Positions 16,972 to 26,278 of a DNA stretch of 56,615 nucleotides are shown here, piece after piece; position 1 is the stretch's first letter; each line of letters begins with the position of its first letter. Under the pieces are notes generated by a model that did no database searches, was not told the origin of the DNA, and saw only the letters and a list, made by a program, of their open reading frames with translations. The position numbers were made by a program, and so were the translations under genes. Source of the DNA: Mesobacterium pallidum (GTDB lineage Bacteria; Pseudomonadota; Alphaproteobacteria; Rhodobacterales; Rhodobacteraceae); the NCBI RefSeq assembly GCF_019966535.1, contig NZ_JAIMID010000028.1, positions 1 through 56,615 of the forward strand, written 5' to 3'.

Positions 16972-18180
16972 ATGCCCGAAGCTTTTATCTATGACGCTGT
17001 CCGTTCACCGCGTGGCAAAGGCCGCCCGGACGGCGCGCTGCATGAAATCACCGCAGTCGATCTGGCGGCGCAGGTGCTTGGCGCAGTCCGCGACCGCAAC
17101 GATCTGGACACGACGCTGGTCGACGATGTTATCCTGGGCTGTGCGCAGCCCGTCGGCGAACAGGGCGGAAATATCGGCCGGGCCGCCGTGCTGGTGGCCG
17201 ACTATGACGAAGGCGTCGCCGGCCAGCAGGTGCACCGGTTCTGTGCTTCGGCGCTGGAGGCCGTGAACACCGCCGCCGCGCATATCATGGCCGGTCAGTC
17301 CGATGCGGCCATCGGCGGCGGCGTCGAATGCATGTCGCGGACCTATATCGGGGCCGACACCGGCGCCTGGACCGCCGACCCTTGGGTCAACTATCACCAA
17401 TATTTCGCGCCGCAGGGCATCGGTGCGGACATGATCGCCACGCTGGACGGCTACACCCGCGAGGATGTCGACGCCTATGCTGTCGAAAGTCAGAAACGCG
17501 CCGCCGCCGCCTGGCAGGGCGGCCGGTTCGCCAAATCCATCGCGCCGATCCGGGACGCGCTTGGCGACGTGATACTTGACCATGACGAATACATGCGTCC
17601 CGGCACGACGATGGAAGGGCTCGCCTCGCTCAAGCCCGCCTTCACCGCACTTGGCGAAAAGGGCGGTTTCGACAAGATCGGCATGATGCGCTACCCCGAA
17701 ATCGAGCGGGTGAACCATGTGCACACCGGCGGAAATTCCTCGGGCATCGTCGATGGCGCCTCGGCCGTGCTGGTCGGCAGCGAAGGTTTCGGCACCGCCT
17801 CGGGACTCAAGCCGCGCGCCCGGTTCCGGGCGTTCACGTCCATCGGGTCCGAGCCGACGATCATGCTCACCGCCCCGGCGGACGTGTCGCGGAAGACGCT
17901 CAAGCGGGCCGGGATGACGGTGGACGACATCGACCTGTTCGAAATCAATGAAGCCTTCGCCTCGGTCGTGATGCGCTTCATGCGCGAACTCGACCTTGAT
18001 CCCGAGAAGGTGAACGTGAACGGCGGGGCGATTGCCATGGGCCATCCGCTTGGCGCCACTGGCGCGATGATCCTTGGCACCGTGCTGGATGAGCTGGAAC
18101 GGCGGGACCTGAATACCGCACTGATCACGCTCTGCGCCGGGAACGGACTGGGCACCGCCACCATCATCGAACGCGTGTAA
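16972..18180 (+). CDS. Thiolase (acetyl-CoA C-acyltransferase)
   Basis: A protein of 402 residues. The acyl-accepting cysteine is in QQVHRFCASALEAV (about 91), the catalytic histidine in AMGHPLGATGA (about 360), and the second cysteine in LITLCAGNGLG (about 388), where CAGNG replaces the commoner CGGGG. It performs the thiolytic cleavage that ends each beta-oxidation turn. AAGGAGG ten bases upstream supports ATG 16972; the upstream ATG 16912 adds 20 non-homologous residues. It lies 12 bp before fadJ. Confidence 0.93.
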   Translation: MPEAFIYDAVRSPRGKGRPDGALHEITAVDLAAQVLGAVRDRNDLDTTLVDDVILGCAQPVGEQGGNIGRAAVLVADYDEGVAGQQVHRFCASALEAVNTAAAHIMAGQSDAAIGGGVECMSRTYIGADTGAWTADPWVNYHQYFAPQGIGADMIATLDGYTREDVDAYAVESQKRAAAAWQGGRFAKSIAPIRDALGDVILDHDEYMRPGTTMEGLASLKPAFTALGEKGGFDKIGMMRYPEIERVNHVHTGGNSSGIVDGASAVLVGSEGFGTASGLKPRARFRAFTSIGSEPTIMLTAPADVSRKTLKRAGMTVDDIDLFEINEAFASVVMRFMRELDLDPEKVNVNGGAIAMGHPLGATGAMILGTVLDELERRDLNTALITLCAGNGLGTATIIERV

Positions 18181-18192
18181 GGAAAACCCGAC

Positions 18193-20331
18193 ATGAAACA
18201 TATCCGTTACGCCGTCCGCGACGGGATCGCCACCCTGACGCTCGACAATGCCGATGAGTCGATGAATCTGGTGTCGCCCGAGTTCATCGCCGAGTTCACC
18301 GAGGCGGTGGAGAAAGTCGCATCCGACCCGGCCGTGACAGGCGCGATCGTCACTTCGGCCAAACCCGCCTTCATGGCCGGGGCCGATCTGAAATACGTGG
18401 GTACTGCCTATGACCGGGGGATGAGCAAGGCCGATGCCGTCGGCTTCTGCAAGGCACCGAGCGACATGCATCGCCACATGGAAACCTGCGGCAAGCCTTT
18501 TGTCGCGGCGATGAACGGCCTGGCCCTTGGTGGCGGTTTCGAACTGGCGCTGGCCTGTCATCATCGGATTATCGTCGACGATCCCAAGGCCGTCGTCGGC
18601 CTGCCCGAGGTCAACCTCGGGCTGCTTCCCGGTTCGGGCGGAACGCAGCGCCTGCCCCGCATGCTTGGTACGGAACGCGCCTTGGATCTGCTGCTGTCCG
18701 GGCGCACGGTCGGACCCGAAGAGGCGCTCAAGATCGGGCTGGTCGACGAGGTCGTGCCCGCAGACAAGCTGTTGGAAGCCGCTGCGGACTGGCTGGCCAA
18801 GGGACCGGACCCTGTGCGCGACTGGGACAAGAAGGGCTATCAGCCGCCCGCCGCGCTTGGCGTGCTCGACATGAAAACCGCCACGATCCACACGATGACG
18901 GCGGCGTCGCTGTCGGCGAAGACATGGCACAACTACCCTGCGCCGATCGCTATCGAAACCGTGGTGTTCGAGGGCATGCAGCAGCCCTTCGACCGGGCGC
19001 AGGCGCTGGAGAACAAGTACTTCGCCCGCCTTCTGACCGACCCCGTCTCGCGCAATATCATCCGCACCACCTTCCTGAACAAAGGAAAAAACGATGCCCT
19101 GACGATGCGGCCCACGGGCGTGCAGACCTACACGGTCAAGAAACTGGGCGTTCTGGGCGCGGGCATGATGGGCGCAGGAATCGCCAATGTCGCAGCCGCC
19201 GCGGGGATCGAGGTCGTGGTGATCGACGCGACGCAGGCCAATGCCGACAAGGGCAAGGCCTATTCGGAGAAGGTGCTGGGCCGCATGGTCGAGAAGGGCA
19301 AGCGCACGCAGCAGGCCGCCGATGCGGTGCTGGCGCGGATCAACCCGACCACGGACTATGCCCTGCTCGCAGATGCAGACCTGATCATCGAAGCGGTGTT
19401 CGAGGATGTCGCGGTGAAGGCGGATGTGACCAAGAAGGCAGCGGCAGTTCTGCCGGATACCGCGCCCTTCGCCTCCAACACCTCGACCCTTCCGATTTCG
19501 GCTCTGGCCGAAAGCTTCCCCCGACCCGCCGATTTCATCGGGCTGCACTTCTTCTCACCGGTCGACCGCATGGGACTGGTCGAGGTCATCATGGGGCGCA
19601 AGACATCCGATGAAACGCTGGCGCGCGCGCTGGATTTCGTGAAGCAAATCCGCAAGACGCCGATCGTGGTCAATGACAGCCGAGGGTTCTACACCAGCCG
19701 GGTGTTCCAGACCTTCATCCACGAAGGGATGGCGATGCTGCAGGAGGGTGTGAAGCCTGCGTTGATCGAGAACGCCGGAAAGATGGCAGGCATGCCGGTC
19801 GGTCCGCTGATGGTTACCGACGAGGTCTCTATCGAACTGCCGCTGATGATCGCCAACCAGGCGATTGCCCAGGATGGCGACGCCTATCGCAAGCCGGTGT
19901 CCTATGACGTCATGACGAAAATGATGACCGACCTGGGACGGCCGGGCCGCAAGGGCAACGCGGGCTTTTACGAATATGCCGAAGACGGCGGCAAGCGGCT
20001 GTGGCCCGGACTGGCCGAACATTTCCCCGTCGCCTCCGAACAGCCGGACTTCGAGGAACTGAAGAAGCGGCTGCTTTATATCCAGGCGCTGGAAACCGTG
20101 CGCTGCCTTGAGGAAGGCGTGCTGACACGGGCCGAGGATGGCGACATCGGGTCCGTTCTCGGCTGGAGCTTTCCGACCTACACCGGCGGCACCATGTCCC
20201 TGATAGATACCGTCGGCGTGGCCGCCTTCGTCGCGGAATGCGATGCGATGGCCCAGAAATACGGAGAGCGGTTCAAGCCCACGTCCTGGCTTCGCGAACG
20301 CGCATCAGGGGAGGTCAAGCTGTATGGCTAA
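18193..20331 (+). CDS. fadJ: FadJ/FadB-type enoyl-CoA hydratase / 3-hydroxyacyl-CoA dehydrogenase
   Basis: A fusion protein of 712 residues. Residues about 1-190 are the crotonase domain, with GADLKYVG as oxyanion loop and two glutamates in GGGFELALA and VGLPEVNLGLLPG. Residues about 315-500 are the NAD-binding dehydrogenase (VLGAGMMGAGIA), with the catalytic His in GLHFFSPVDRMGLVEV. Residues about 500-700 are the helical C-terminal domains. It hydrates enoyl-CoA and oxidises the 3-hydroxy product, then passes it to the thiolase encoded just upstream. The symbol reflects domain order; FadB versus FadJ is not decided. Confidence 0.93.
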   Translation: MKHIRYAVRDGIATLTLDNADESMNLVSPEFIAEFTEAVEKVASDPAVTGAIVTSAKPAFMAGADLKYVGTAYDRGMSKADAVGFCKAPSDMHRHMETCGKPFVAAMNGLALGGGFELALACHHRIIVDDPKAVVGLPEVNLGLLPGSGGTQRLPRMLGTERALDLLLSGRTVGPEEALKIGLVDEVVPADKLLEAAADWLAKGPDPVRDWDKKGYQPPAALGVLDMKTATIHTMTAASLSAKTWHNYPAPIAIETVVFEGMQQPFDRAQALENKYFARLLTDPVSRNIIRTTFLNKGKNDALTMRPTGVQTYTVKKLGVLGAGMMGAGIANVAAAAGIEVVVIDATQANADKGKAYSEKVLGRMVEKGKRTQQAADAVLARINPTTDYALLADADLIIEAVFEDVAVKADVTKKAAAVLPDTAPFASNTSTLPISALAESFPRPADFIGLHFFSPVDRMGLVEVIMGRKTSDETLARALDFVKQIRKTPIVVNDSRGFYTSRVFQTFIHEGMAMLQEGVKPALIENAGKMAGMPVGPLMVTDEVSIELPLMIANQAIAQDGDAYRKPVSYDVMTKMMTDLGRPGRKGNAGFYEYAEDGGKRLWPGLAEHFPVASEQPDFEELKKRLLYIQALETVRCLEEGVLTRAEDGDIGSVLGWSFPTYTGGTMSLIDTVGVAAFVAECDAMAQKYGERFKPTSWLRERASGEVKLYG

Positions 20332-21496
20332 CGTCGGCATGAAAAGAACCATCTTCGAGCCCGAGCACGATCAGTTTCGTGACACGGTGCGCCGGTTCTT
20401 CCAGAACGAGATCGGACCGAACGCGGAACGCTGGCGCGATCAGGGTCACGTCGATCGCGAGGCCTTCACAAAGGCAGGGGCGCTTGGTCTGCTGCTGACC
20501 TGGGCCGACGAAACATACGGCGGCGCAGGGATCGGCGATCTGCGCTATGAGCAGATCGTGTCGGAAGAGAACATGCGCCACGGGGATCCGGGCTTCTACA
20601 TCCACCTCCATTCGAACCTTGTCGCGCCTTATCTTGGCGGGCTCGGGACAGAGGAGCAGAAGCGCCGCTGGCTGCCCAAATGCGTGACCGGGGAAACGAT
20701 CCTGGCGATCGCCCTGACCGAACCGCACGCGGGCAGCGACATGGCGGCGATGCGCACGACCGCGGTCGAGGAAGGCGATCACTGGGTTCTGAACGGGTCC
20801 AAGACCTATATCTCGAACGGACAGCTGGCCGATCTTGTCATCGTAGCCGCCCGGACCTCCAAGACCGAACGCCACGGCGTTGGCCTTTTCGTGGTCGAGG
20901 CCGGGATGGAAGGGTTCAAGCGTGGCCAGCGCCTGAAGAAGATGGGGCTGGAGTCGCAGGACACCTCCGAGCTTTTCTTCGACAACGTCCGCGTCCCCAA
21001 AGCGAACCTGCTGGGCGATGCCAGCCGCGGCTTTCACTACCTGACAGAGTTTCTGGCGGGCGAGCGGGTGGTCGCGGCGATTGCCGCCGTGGCCGCAGCT
21101 CAGACCGCCTTCGACCTCACGCTGGAGTATGTGACCGACCGCCGTGCCTTCGGGCGCCCGGTCGGGATGTTCCAGAATTCGCGCTTCACCATGGCCCGGC
21201 TGAGGGCCGAGATCGACAGCGTCCAATGCTTCGTCGATCAGTGTGTGATCCAGCAGAATGCCCGCACGCTCGGCCCGGAAACCGCTGCTTCGGCCAAGTA
21301 CCTTGCGACAGAGCTTGAAGGGCGGGTGATGGATGCCTGCGTCCAGCTGCACGGCGGCGCGGGCTATATGAAGGAATACCGTATCTGCCGGATGTACACG
21401 GATGCCCGTGTCTCGCGCATCTTCGCAGGGTCGTCGGAAATCATGCTTGAAATCATCGGCCGGGGCCTGGGGCTGGATGAACGCAAGCTGAACTGA
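20324..21496 (+). CDS. Acyl-CoA dehydrogenase
   Basis: A protein of 390 residues. The FAD and substrate motif ALTEPHAGSDMAAM lies at about 127-140, YVTDRRAFGRPVGMFQ at about 268, and GGAGYMKEY at about 345. The C-terminal motif is IFAGSSEIM, where medium/short-chain enzymes have the catalytic Glu in EGT, so the base may sit elsewhere, as in long-chain or isovaleryl-type enzymes. The start overlaps the fadJ stop by 8 bp. It introduces the alpha-beta double bond for FadJ. Confidence 0.9.
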   Translation: MANVGMKRTIFEPEHDQFRDTVRRFFQNEIGPNAERWRDQGHVDREAFTKAGALGLLLTWADETYGGAGIGDLRYEQIVSEENMRHGDPGFYIHLHSNLVAPYLGGLGTEEQKRRWLPKCVTGETILAIALTEPHAGSDMAAMRTTAVEEGDHWVLNGSKTYISNGQLADLVIVAARTSKTERHGVGLFVVEAGMEGFKRGQRLKKMGLESQDTSELFFDNVRVPKANLLGDASRGFHYLTEFLAGERVVAAIAAVAAAQTAFDLTLEYVTDRRAFGRPVGMFQNSRFTMARLRAEIDSVQCFVDQCVIQQNARTLGPETAASAKYLATELEGRVMDACVQLHGGAGYMKEYRICRMYTDARVSRIFAGSSEIMLEIIGRGLGLDERKLN

Positions 21497-21521
21497 ATTC
21501 GGGCGGGCAGGGTCATCCGAG

Positions 21522-21541
21522 GACCTATCCAAAGAGAGTTT
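21522..21541. promoter_or_regulatory. Dyad C, weak putative LAL-regulator site
   Basis: GACCTATC-CAAA-GAGAGTTT keeps a perfect left half (CCTATC) but only a partial right half. It lies in the 158-bp gap before the transporter binding-protein gene, which is where a promoter would be expected. Confidence 0.5.
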
Positions 21542-21654
21542 CGGTCCCCTGCCCCTCCGGAATAGCCTCGTTCAACGTCGCGAGAAATGCGGCGTGACGA
21601 AACAAGGTGCCGCGAAACTGCTTTGCGGCTTCAACGCCAAGGGAGGGAAATATC

Positions 21655-22881
21655 ATGGTTCTCAAAAGAACTGCATCGCTCATTCTGGGAGGCTTGGCAC
21701 TTGTCGCCGGCCTTGCGCCAGCCGCATGGGCACAAGTTCCCGGTGTCACCGACACCGAGATAAAGATTGGCATGTTCTCGCCGCTGTCCGGCCCGCTTGC
21801 GGCCTACGGCACCGATCCGCTGAACGCGGCCAAGTCGTATTTCGAAATGATAAACGACGAAGGCGGGATTAACGGCCGGAAGATCGTCTACCAGGTGGAG
21901 GACGACAAATGCACGCCGGCCGAAGCCAACACCATCGTACGCAAGTACATCAATGATGGCGTGTTCCTGCTGCTTGGCGGCTCGTGCTCCGGGTCGACAG
22001 TGTCGATCCAGGAACTGGTGAACCAGGAGAAGATCCCGCACTTCATGCTGAACGCGTCCGGGGACGCCGGGGTGTATCCGCCGACGGAATACCAGTTCGG
22101 CTCCGCTCCGGGGACACAGCGCGCCACCCTTGCGGCGGTCATGCAGTACGCTATCGACGGATTGGGTGCGAAGACCGTCGGAGTGTTGGGTCCGGACGAC
22201 GCCATGGGGACATCGGCGCTGGAAATGATCTATGCCATGGCCAAGAAACATGACATTCAGGTCGTCGCGAACGAGATCATTCCCAACAATGCGACCGACG
22301 TCACCGTGCCGGTGCTGAACGTGCAGTCGGCCAACCCCGACGTAATTATCCTGACGACCTATGCGCCCCCCACCACCCTCGTGATGAAGAAAGTTGTGGA
22401 ATTCGGCCTGCTCGACACCCCGATCATCTCGGCGATCCAGGGTGTCTCCAACACCGTCGATTTCGTAAAGAGCCTCGACGGCGATACCTCCGGTCTGGGC
22501 AATTTCTACTACGCGCACCCGCTGGTCGCAGAGTCGATGGACGATCCCGAGCTCAAGCCCTGGAAGGACCTGATGGTCAAGTACTTCCCCGAGCGGCCCG
22601 AGCCGGGCATCATCGGGGCCTATGGCTTCCCCCACGCAATGGCGATTGTCGACGCGATCAAGCGCGCCGGTCCCGACCTGACCCGCGAAAGCTTCATGGC
22701 AGCGATCAACGAAACCCAAGTCGAGACCAAAGTCATGGCCGCGCCGACGGTTTTCACCCCGGACAGGCGTGACTCCAACCGTGGCCAGATCATTGTCAAG
22801 TTCGACGGCACCACCGTGGAACGCGTCGGCGGTCCCTACATCTGGGACGAACTCATCGATCCCTCGACCTTCGACAAGTAA
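21655..22881 (+). CDS. Branched-chain-amino-acid-type ABC transporter substrate-binding protein
   Basis: A protein of 408 residues with a 26-residue signal peptide ending AWA/Q. The mature part starts VPGVTDTEIKIGMFSPLSGP, the hallmark of LivJ-like periplasmic proteins, with INDEGGINGRKI and the C-lobe GAYGFPHAMAIVDAI. GGGAGGGA precedes ATG 21655; the upstream ATG 21607 would mask the signal peptide. Such proteins often bind aromatic or cyclic acids rather than leucine. Here the genes sit inside a beta-oxidation operon, so an organic acid is the likely ligand. Confidence 0.92.
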   Translation: MVLKRTASLILGGLALVAGLAPAAWAQVPGVTDTEIKIGMFSPLSGPLAAYGTDPLNAAKSYFEMINDEGGINGRKIVYQVEDDKCTPAEANTIVRKYINDGVFLLLGGSCSGSTVSIQELVNQEKIPHFMLNASGDAGVYPPTEYQFGSAPGTQRATLAAVMQYAIDGLGAKTVGVLGPDDAMGTSALEMIYAMAKKHDIQVVANEIIPNNATDVTVPVLNVQSANPDVIILTTYAPPTTLVMKKVVEFGLLDTPIISAIQGVSNTVDFVKSLDGDTSGLGNFYYAHPLVAESMDDPELKPWKDLMVKYFPERPEPGIIGAYGFPHAMAIVDAIKRAGPDLTRESFMAAINETQVETKVMAAPTVFTPDRRDSNRGQIIVKFDGTTVERVGGPYIWDELIDPSTFDK

Positions 22882-22891
22882 GGTGTGGTCA

Positions 22892-22921
22892 GGCGGCGCC
22901 GACCCGTTCGGCGCCGCCTTT
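22892..22921 (+). terminator. Strong hairpin between binding-protein and permease genes
   Basis: GGCGGCGCCGA (22892-22902) and TCGGCGCCGCC (22908-22918) pair perfectly over 11 bp with a 5-nt loop, followed by only three T. The T run is too short for full termination. More likely it attenuates transcription or protects the binding-protein mRNA end, giving excess binding protein over permease. Confidence 0.7.
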
Positions 22922-22953
22922 CCGTCCGCGCCCGAGATCAAGGAAACACAATC

Positions 22954-23853
22954 ATGTCCACGACGCTTGCGCTGATCATCATCAGCGGGATCGCGACCGG
23001 TTCGGTCTATGCTCTGATCGCGCTGTCGATCGTCATCGTCTACAAGTCCTCCGAAGCGGTGAACTTTGCGGCCGGTGAGGTCGTCATGGTCGGCGCCTAC
23101 ATCGCACTGTTCTTCATCGTCTCGACCTCGGTTCCGTACTGGCTGATCTTCCCGATTGTCGCAATCGGCACCTTTGCGATCGGGGCGGCCTTTGAACGGG
23201 CTGCCATTGTTCCGATCATCCGGCGCATGTCGGCCCGCGAAAACCCCCTGATCCCGATCGTGATCGCCACCTTCGGTCTGTCTCTGATGCTCAAGGGCAT
23301 TGTCAGGGTCATACCCTATACCGAACAGGTCCGTTCGCTGCCGCCGCTGGTGCGCGGTGCGCCGATCCGGATCGGAGACGTCATGATCCTGCGCGCCGAT
23401 CTGGCCATCGTGGTGATTTCTGTCCTGTTCATTCTCGGGTTCTGGATATTCTTCACCCGCACGCTTCTAGGCCGTGCCCTTCAGGCCTCCAGCCAGAACC
23501 CACTGTGCGCGCAGCTTTCCGGAATTCCGGTGGCGCGGATGCGCATGATCGTCTGGGGCATCGCCGGGCTGATGGCCGGTGTCTGCGGCGTACTTGTCGG
23601 CCCGAAACTGGGGCTTACGCCAGACATGGGCGGGGTCATCATGGTGGCGCTGGCGGCCGCGGTCATCGGCGGGTTCTCGAACCTGCCCGGATCCATCGTT
23701 GGCGGGTTCACCATCGGGGTCCTGCAGAACCTCATCGGGTACTGGTTCGGCTCCGAAACCATCGCCGTCGCCCCGTTCATCATGATCATGGTCGTGCTCG
23801 TGCTGCGCCCGCAGGGTCTTTTCGGCGGCCCTGTCCACGTCAAGAAGGTCTGA
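22954..23853 (+). CDS. Branched-chain-type ABC permease, LivH family
   Basis: A protein of 299 residues with about eight hydrophobic helices. The start MSTTLALIIISGIATGSVYA and ALSIVIVYKSSEAVNFAAGE are the LivH family opening, and LQASSQNPLCAQLSGIPVARM is the conserved cytoplasmic coupling region. It forms the heterodimeric channel with LivM, which starts 4 bp later. ATG 22954 follows AAGGAAA, after the intergenic hairpin. Confidence 0.93.
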   Translation: MSTTLALIIISGIATGSVYALIALSIVIVYKSSEAVNFAAGEVVMVGAYIALFFIVSTSVPYWLIFPIVAIGTFAIGAAFERAAIVPIIRRMSARENPLIPIVIATFGLSLMLKGIVRVIPYTEQVRSLPPLVRGAPIRIGDVMILRADLAIVVISVLFILGFWIFFTRTLLGRALQASSQNPLCAQLSGIPVARMRMIVWGIAGLMAGVCGVLVGPKLGLTPDMGGVIMVALAAAVIGGFSNLPGSIVGGFTIGVLQNLIGYWFGSETIAVAPFIMIMVVLVLRPQGLFGGPVHVKKV

Positions 23854-23857
23854 CCCC

Positions 23858-24820
23858 ATGTATGGAACGCTCTCGAAATCCGAGACCCTCTGGCCGGTAT
23901 TCATCGTCATCGCGGGACTGCTGCTGCCGTTCTTCGCCAACAACTACCAGCTGTATCTGGGCTGTGTGCTGATCGTTTATGTCGTGCTCGCGCTCGGGCT
24001 CGACATCATCATGGGGCGCGCCGGTCAGTTCGCCTTCAGCCATATCGCCTTTTACGGCATCGGGGCCTATGCGACCGCAATCCTGCAACAGCGCTTCGGC
24101 GTCCCCTTCCCGATCGGACTGGTGATCGCGGTGCTGCTCAGTGCCGGGATCGCGTGGCTGGTCGCGATGGCCTCGGTCCGGTTGCGGCACATCTACCTCG
24201 GTCTTGCCACGGTAGCCTTCGCTTCGGCGGCACAGTGGCTGGCGCAGACCTGGAAGGGCGTGACCGGCGGTGTCGACGGGATGCGTCTGCAACCCTCCGA
24301 CATGATCTTTTTCACTTCCCGGACGGATGCTTCAAACTTCCGTATCCTGGCCGTGATCCTTGCGATCATGCTGCTGCTGAATTTCCTGCTGATCCGCTCT
24401 AGGCTGGGGCGCGCCATGGCCGCGATCCGGGACAGCGAACATGTCGCTTCGGTTTCGGGGATCGACGTCCGCCGGACCAAGGCGTGGGCCTTCGTCATCT
24501 CAAGCGCCTATGCCTGCGTCGGGGGGGGCATGCTGGTGGTCTTCAACTCCTTCATCGACCCGATGAACTTCACCTTCGCGCCCGCCGTCCTGTTGCTGAC
24601 CATGCTGGTCGTGGGTGGAATGGGGTCCGTCGCGGGGGTCGTGATCGGGTCGCTGACCATGGGCATCCTTCCCGAGATCCTGCGATCGACCATGGGAGAT
24701 TTCATTGTCTGGCAGGAATTCGTCTACGGGCTGATTCTGGTGCTGTCGATCACGCTGATGCCTCAGGGCATCTGGGGTCTCGTTCGGAACCGGACCGAAA
24801 GCAAGCGGAGCGCGACATGA
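23858..24820 (+). CDS. Branched-chain-type ABC permease, LivM family
   Basis: A protein of 320 residues with about nine hydrophobic segments. LGLDIIMGRAGQFAFSHIAF is the LivM version of the conserved GxxSxGxxAF region, and MAAIRDSEHVASVSGIDVRR is the coupling loop. Its stop overlaps the ATPase start by four bases. Confidence 0.93.
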   Translation: MYGTLSKSETLWPVFIVIAGLLLPFFANNYQLYLGCVLIVYVVLALGLDIIMGRAGQFAFSHIAFYGIGAYATAILQQRFGVPFPIGLVIAVLLSAGIAWLVAMASVRLRHIYLGLATVAFASAAQWLAQTWKGVTGGVDGMRLQPSDMIFFTSRTDASNFRILAVILAIMLLLNFLLIRSRLGRAMAAIRDSEHVASVSGIDVRRTKAWAFVISSAYACVGGGMLVVFNSFIDPMNFTFAPAVLLLTMLVVGGMGSVAGVVIGSLTMGILPEILRSTMGDFIVWQEFVYGLILVLSITLMPQGIWGLVRNRTESKRSAT

Positions 24821-25584
24821 GCCTTCTTACCCTCGATGACGTCACCATAAGGTTCGGCGGGCTGACCGCGCTCGACAAGCTGTCGATGCAGATCGAACCG
24901 GGAACGATCCATGCGCTGATCGGTCCGAACGGAGCGGGCAAGTCAACCGCGTTCAACGCCATCACCCGCGTCTACAATCTATCGGGCGGCAGCGTCAGCT
25001 TTGACGGAGCAGAGATTTCGCGCCTTCCCGCGCACAAGCTGGCCGGACTGGGCATCGCACGGACATTCCAGAACATCGAACTCTGCAGGCGGATGACCGT
25101 GCTGGAGAACGTGCTGGTCGGCATGAACCCCAGGATCGCGACCTACAATCCGCTCTGGCCCGGCCGGACCCGGTTCCGCAGCGAAAAGGACGCGGTCGCC
25201 GAGGCCGACGCCCTGTTGGAACGCATGGGTCTGTCTGCCGTCCGCGACACCAAGGCTGCGGCGCTGGATTTCGGACGGCAGAAGATGCTCGACATCACGC
25301 GGGCCCTGGCCTCGCGGCCGCGCATCCTGCTGCTGGACGAACCGGCCGCCGGCCTGCGCAACCGTGAAATCGCGGCGCTTGACGCGATGCTCAAAGGTCT
25401 GCGGGACGAGGAGGGTCTGACGATCCTGCTGGTCGAACACGTGATGCACCTCGTGATGGCGATCGCCGATCGCATCACCGTGCTGAACTTCGGAACGAAG
25501 ATTGCCGAAGGGTTGCCCGCCCAAGTGCGGGAAGACCCCAAGGTCATCGAAGCCTATCTGGGAAGCGGTTATGCTGAAGCTTGA
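24817..25584 (+). CDS. Branched-chain-type ABC ATPase, LivG family
   Basis: A protein of 255 residues. Walker A is GPNGAGKSTAFN (about 37-48), the LivG-typical GIARTFQNIELCRRMTVLENV follows, and Walker B is ILLLDEPAAGLRNREI. The signature is LDFGRQKMLDITRAL, whereas most LivG proteins have LSYGQQ. The serine and second glycine positions are altered, so one of the two composite ATP sites with LivF may be weak. It overlaps livM by 4 bp and livF by 14 bp. Confidence 0.92.
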   Translation: MSLLTLDDVTIRFGGLTALDKLSMQIEPGTIHALIGPNGAGKSTAFNAITRVYNLSGGSVSFDGAEISRLPAHKLAGLGIARTFQNIELCRRMTVLENVLVGMNPRIATYNPLWPGRTRFRSEKDAVAEADALLERMGLSAVRDTKAAALDFGRQKMLDITRALASRPRILLLDEPAAGLRNREIAALDAMLKGLRDEEGLTILLVEHVMHLVMAIADRITVLNFGTKIAEGLPAQVREDPKVIEAYLGSGYAEA

Positions 25585-26278
25585 TAACATCAGTGCCGGA
25601 TACGGCGCGGTCAGCGCCCTGGAGGGCGTGAGCCTTGAGATAGCCGACGGCCAGATGGTCTGCCTTCTGGGGGCCAACGGCGCGGGCAAGAGCACCACGC
25701 TCAATTGCATCTCGGGGGTGGTTCCTCTGCGCGGAGGCCAGATCCTGCTGGATGGCGCCCCGCTTGCGGGCATCAAGGCCGAGGAGATCGTCCGCCGCGG
25801 CATCGCGCAGGTGCCCGAAGGGCGCGAGACCTACCCGGGAATGTCGGTACACGACAACCTCGTCCTTGGCGGTTGGGTCCACAGGCGCAAGCGCAGTCTG
25901 ATCCGCGACGAACTGGACAAGGTCTACGCTCTGTTCCCCCGCCTGAAGGAGAGGGAACAGCAGCACGCGGGCCTTCTGTCGGGCGGCGAGCAGCAAATGC
26001 TGATGATCGGGCGGGCCCTGATGTCGCAACCGCGGATCCTGCTGATGGACGAACCCTCGCTCGGTCTGTCGCCGGTGCTGGTGGAACGGTTGTTCGAGAC
26101 CATCGTCCAGCTTAACCGCGACGGGCTGACGATCCTGATCGTCGAACAGAATGCCCAGCTCGCCCTCAGGGTCAGTCAGTACGGCTACATCCTTGAAAAC
26201 GGCGAGATGGCGACGCACGGAAATTCGGACACGCTGCGCCGTGATCCGAAGGTACGAGAAGCCTATCTGGGGACATGA
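25571..26278 (+). CDS. Branched-chain-type ABC ATPase, LivF family
   Basis: A protein of 235 residues. Walker A is GANGAGKSTTLN (about 36-47), the signature is a canonical LSGGEQQMLMIGRAL (about 135), and Walker B is ILLMDEPSLGLSP. It starts at ATG 25571, inside the end of livG. Its stop overlaps the next acyl-CoA synthetase by four bases, tying transport directly to CoA activation. Confidence 0.93.
   Translation: MLKLDNISAGYGAVSALEGVSLEIADGQMVCLLGANGAGKSTTLNCISGVVPLRGGQILLDGAPLAGIKAEEIVRRGIAQVPEGRETYPGMSVHDNLVLGGWVHRRKRSLIRDELDKVYALFPRLKEREQQHAGLLSGGEQQMLMIGRALMSQPRILLMDEPSLGLSPVLVERLFETIVQLNRDGLTILIVEQNAQLALRVSQYGYILENGEMATHGNSDTLRRDPKVREAYLGT

Noticed and set aside
17005..19548. A very long minus-strand open frame (847 codons) opposite the thiolase and fadJ genes
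   Set aside because: It is antisense to two clear genes and its composition is Arg/Gly/His-rich, as expected from GC-rich codon shadows.
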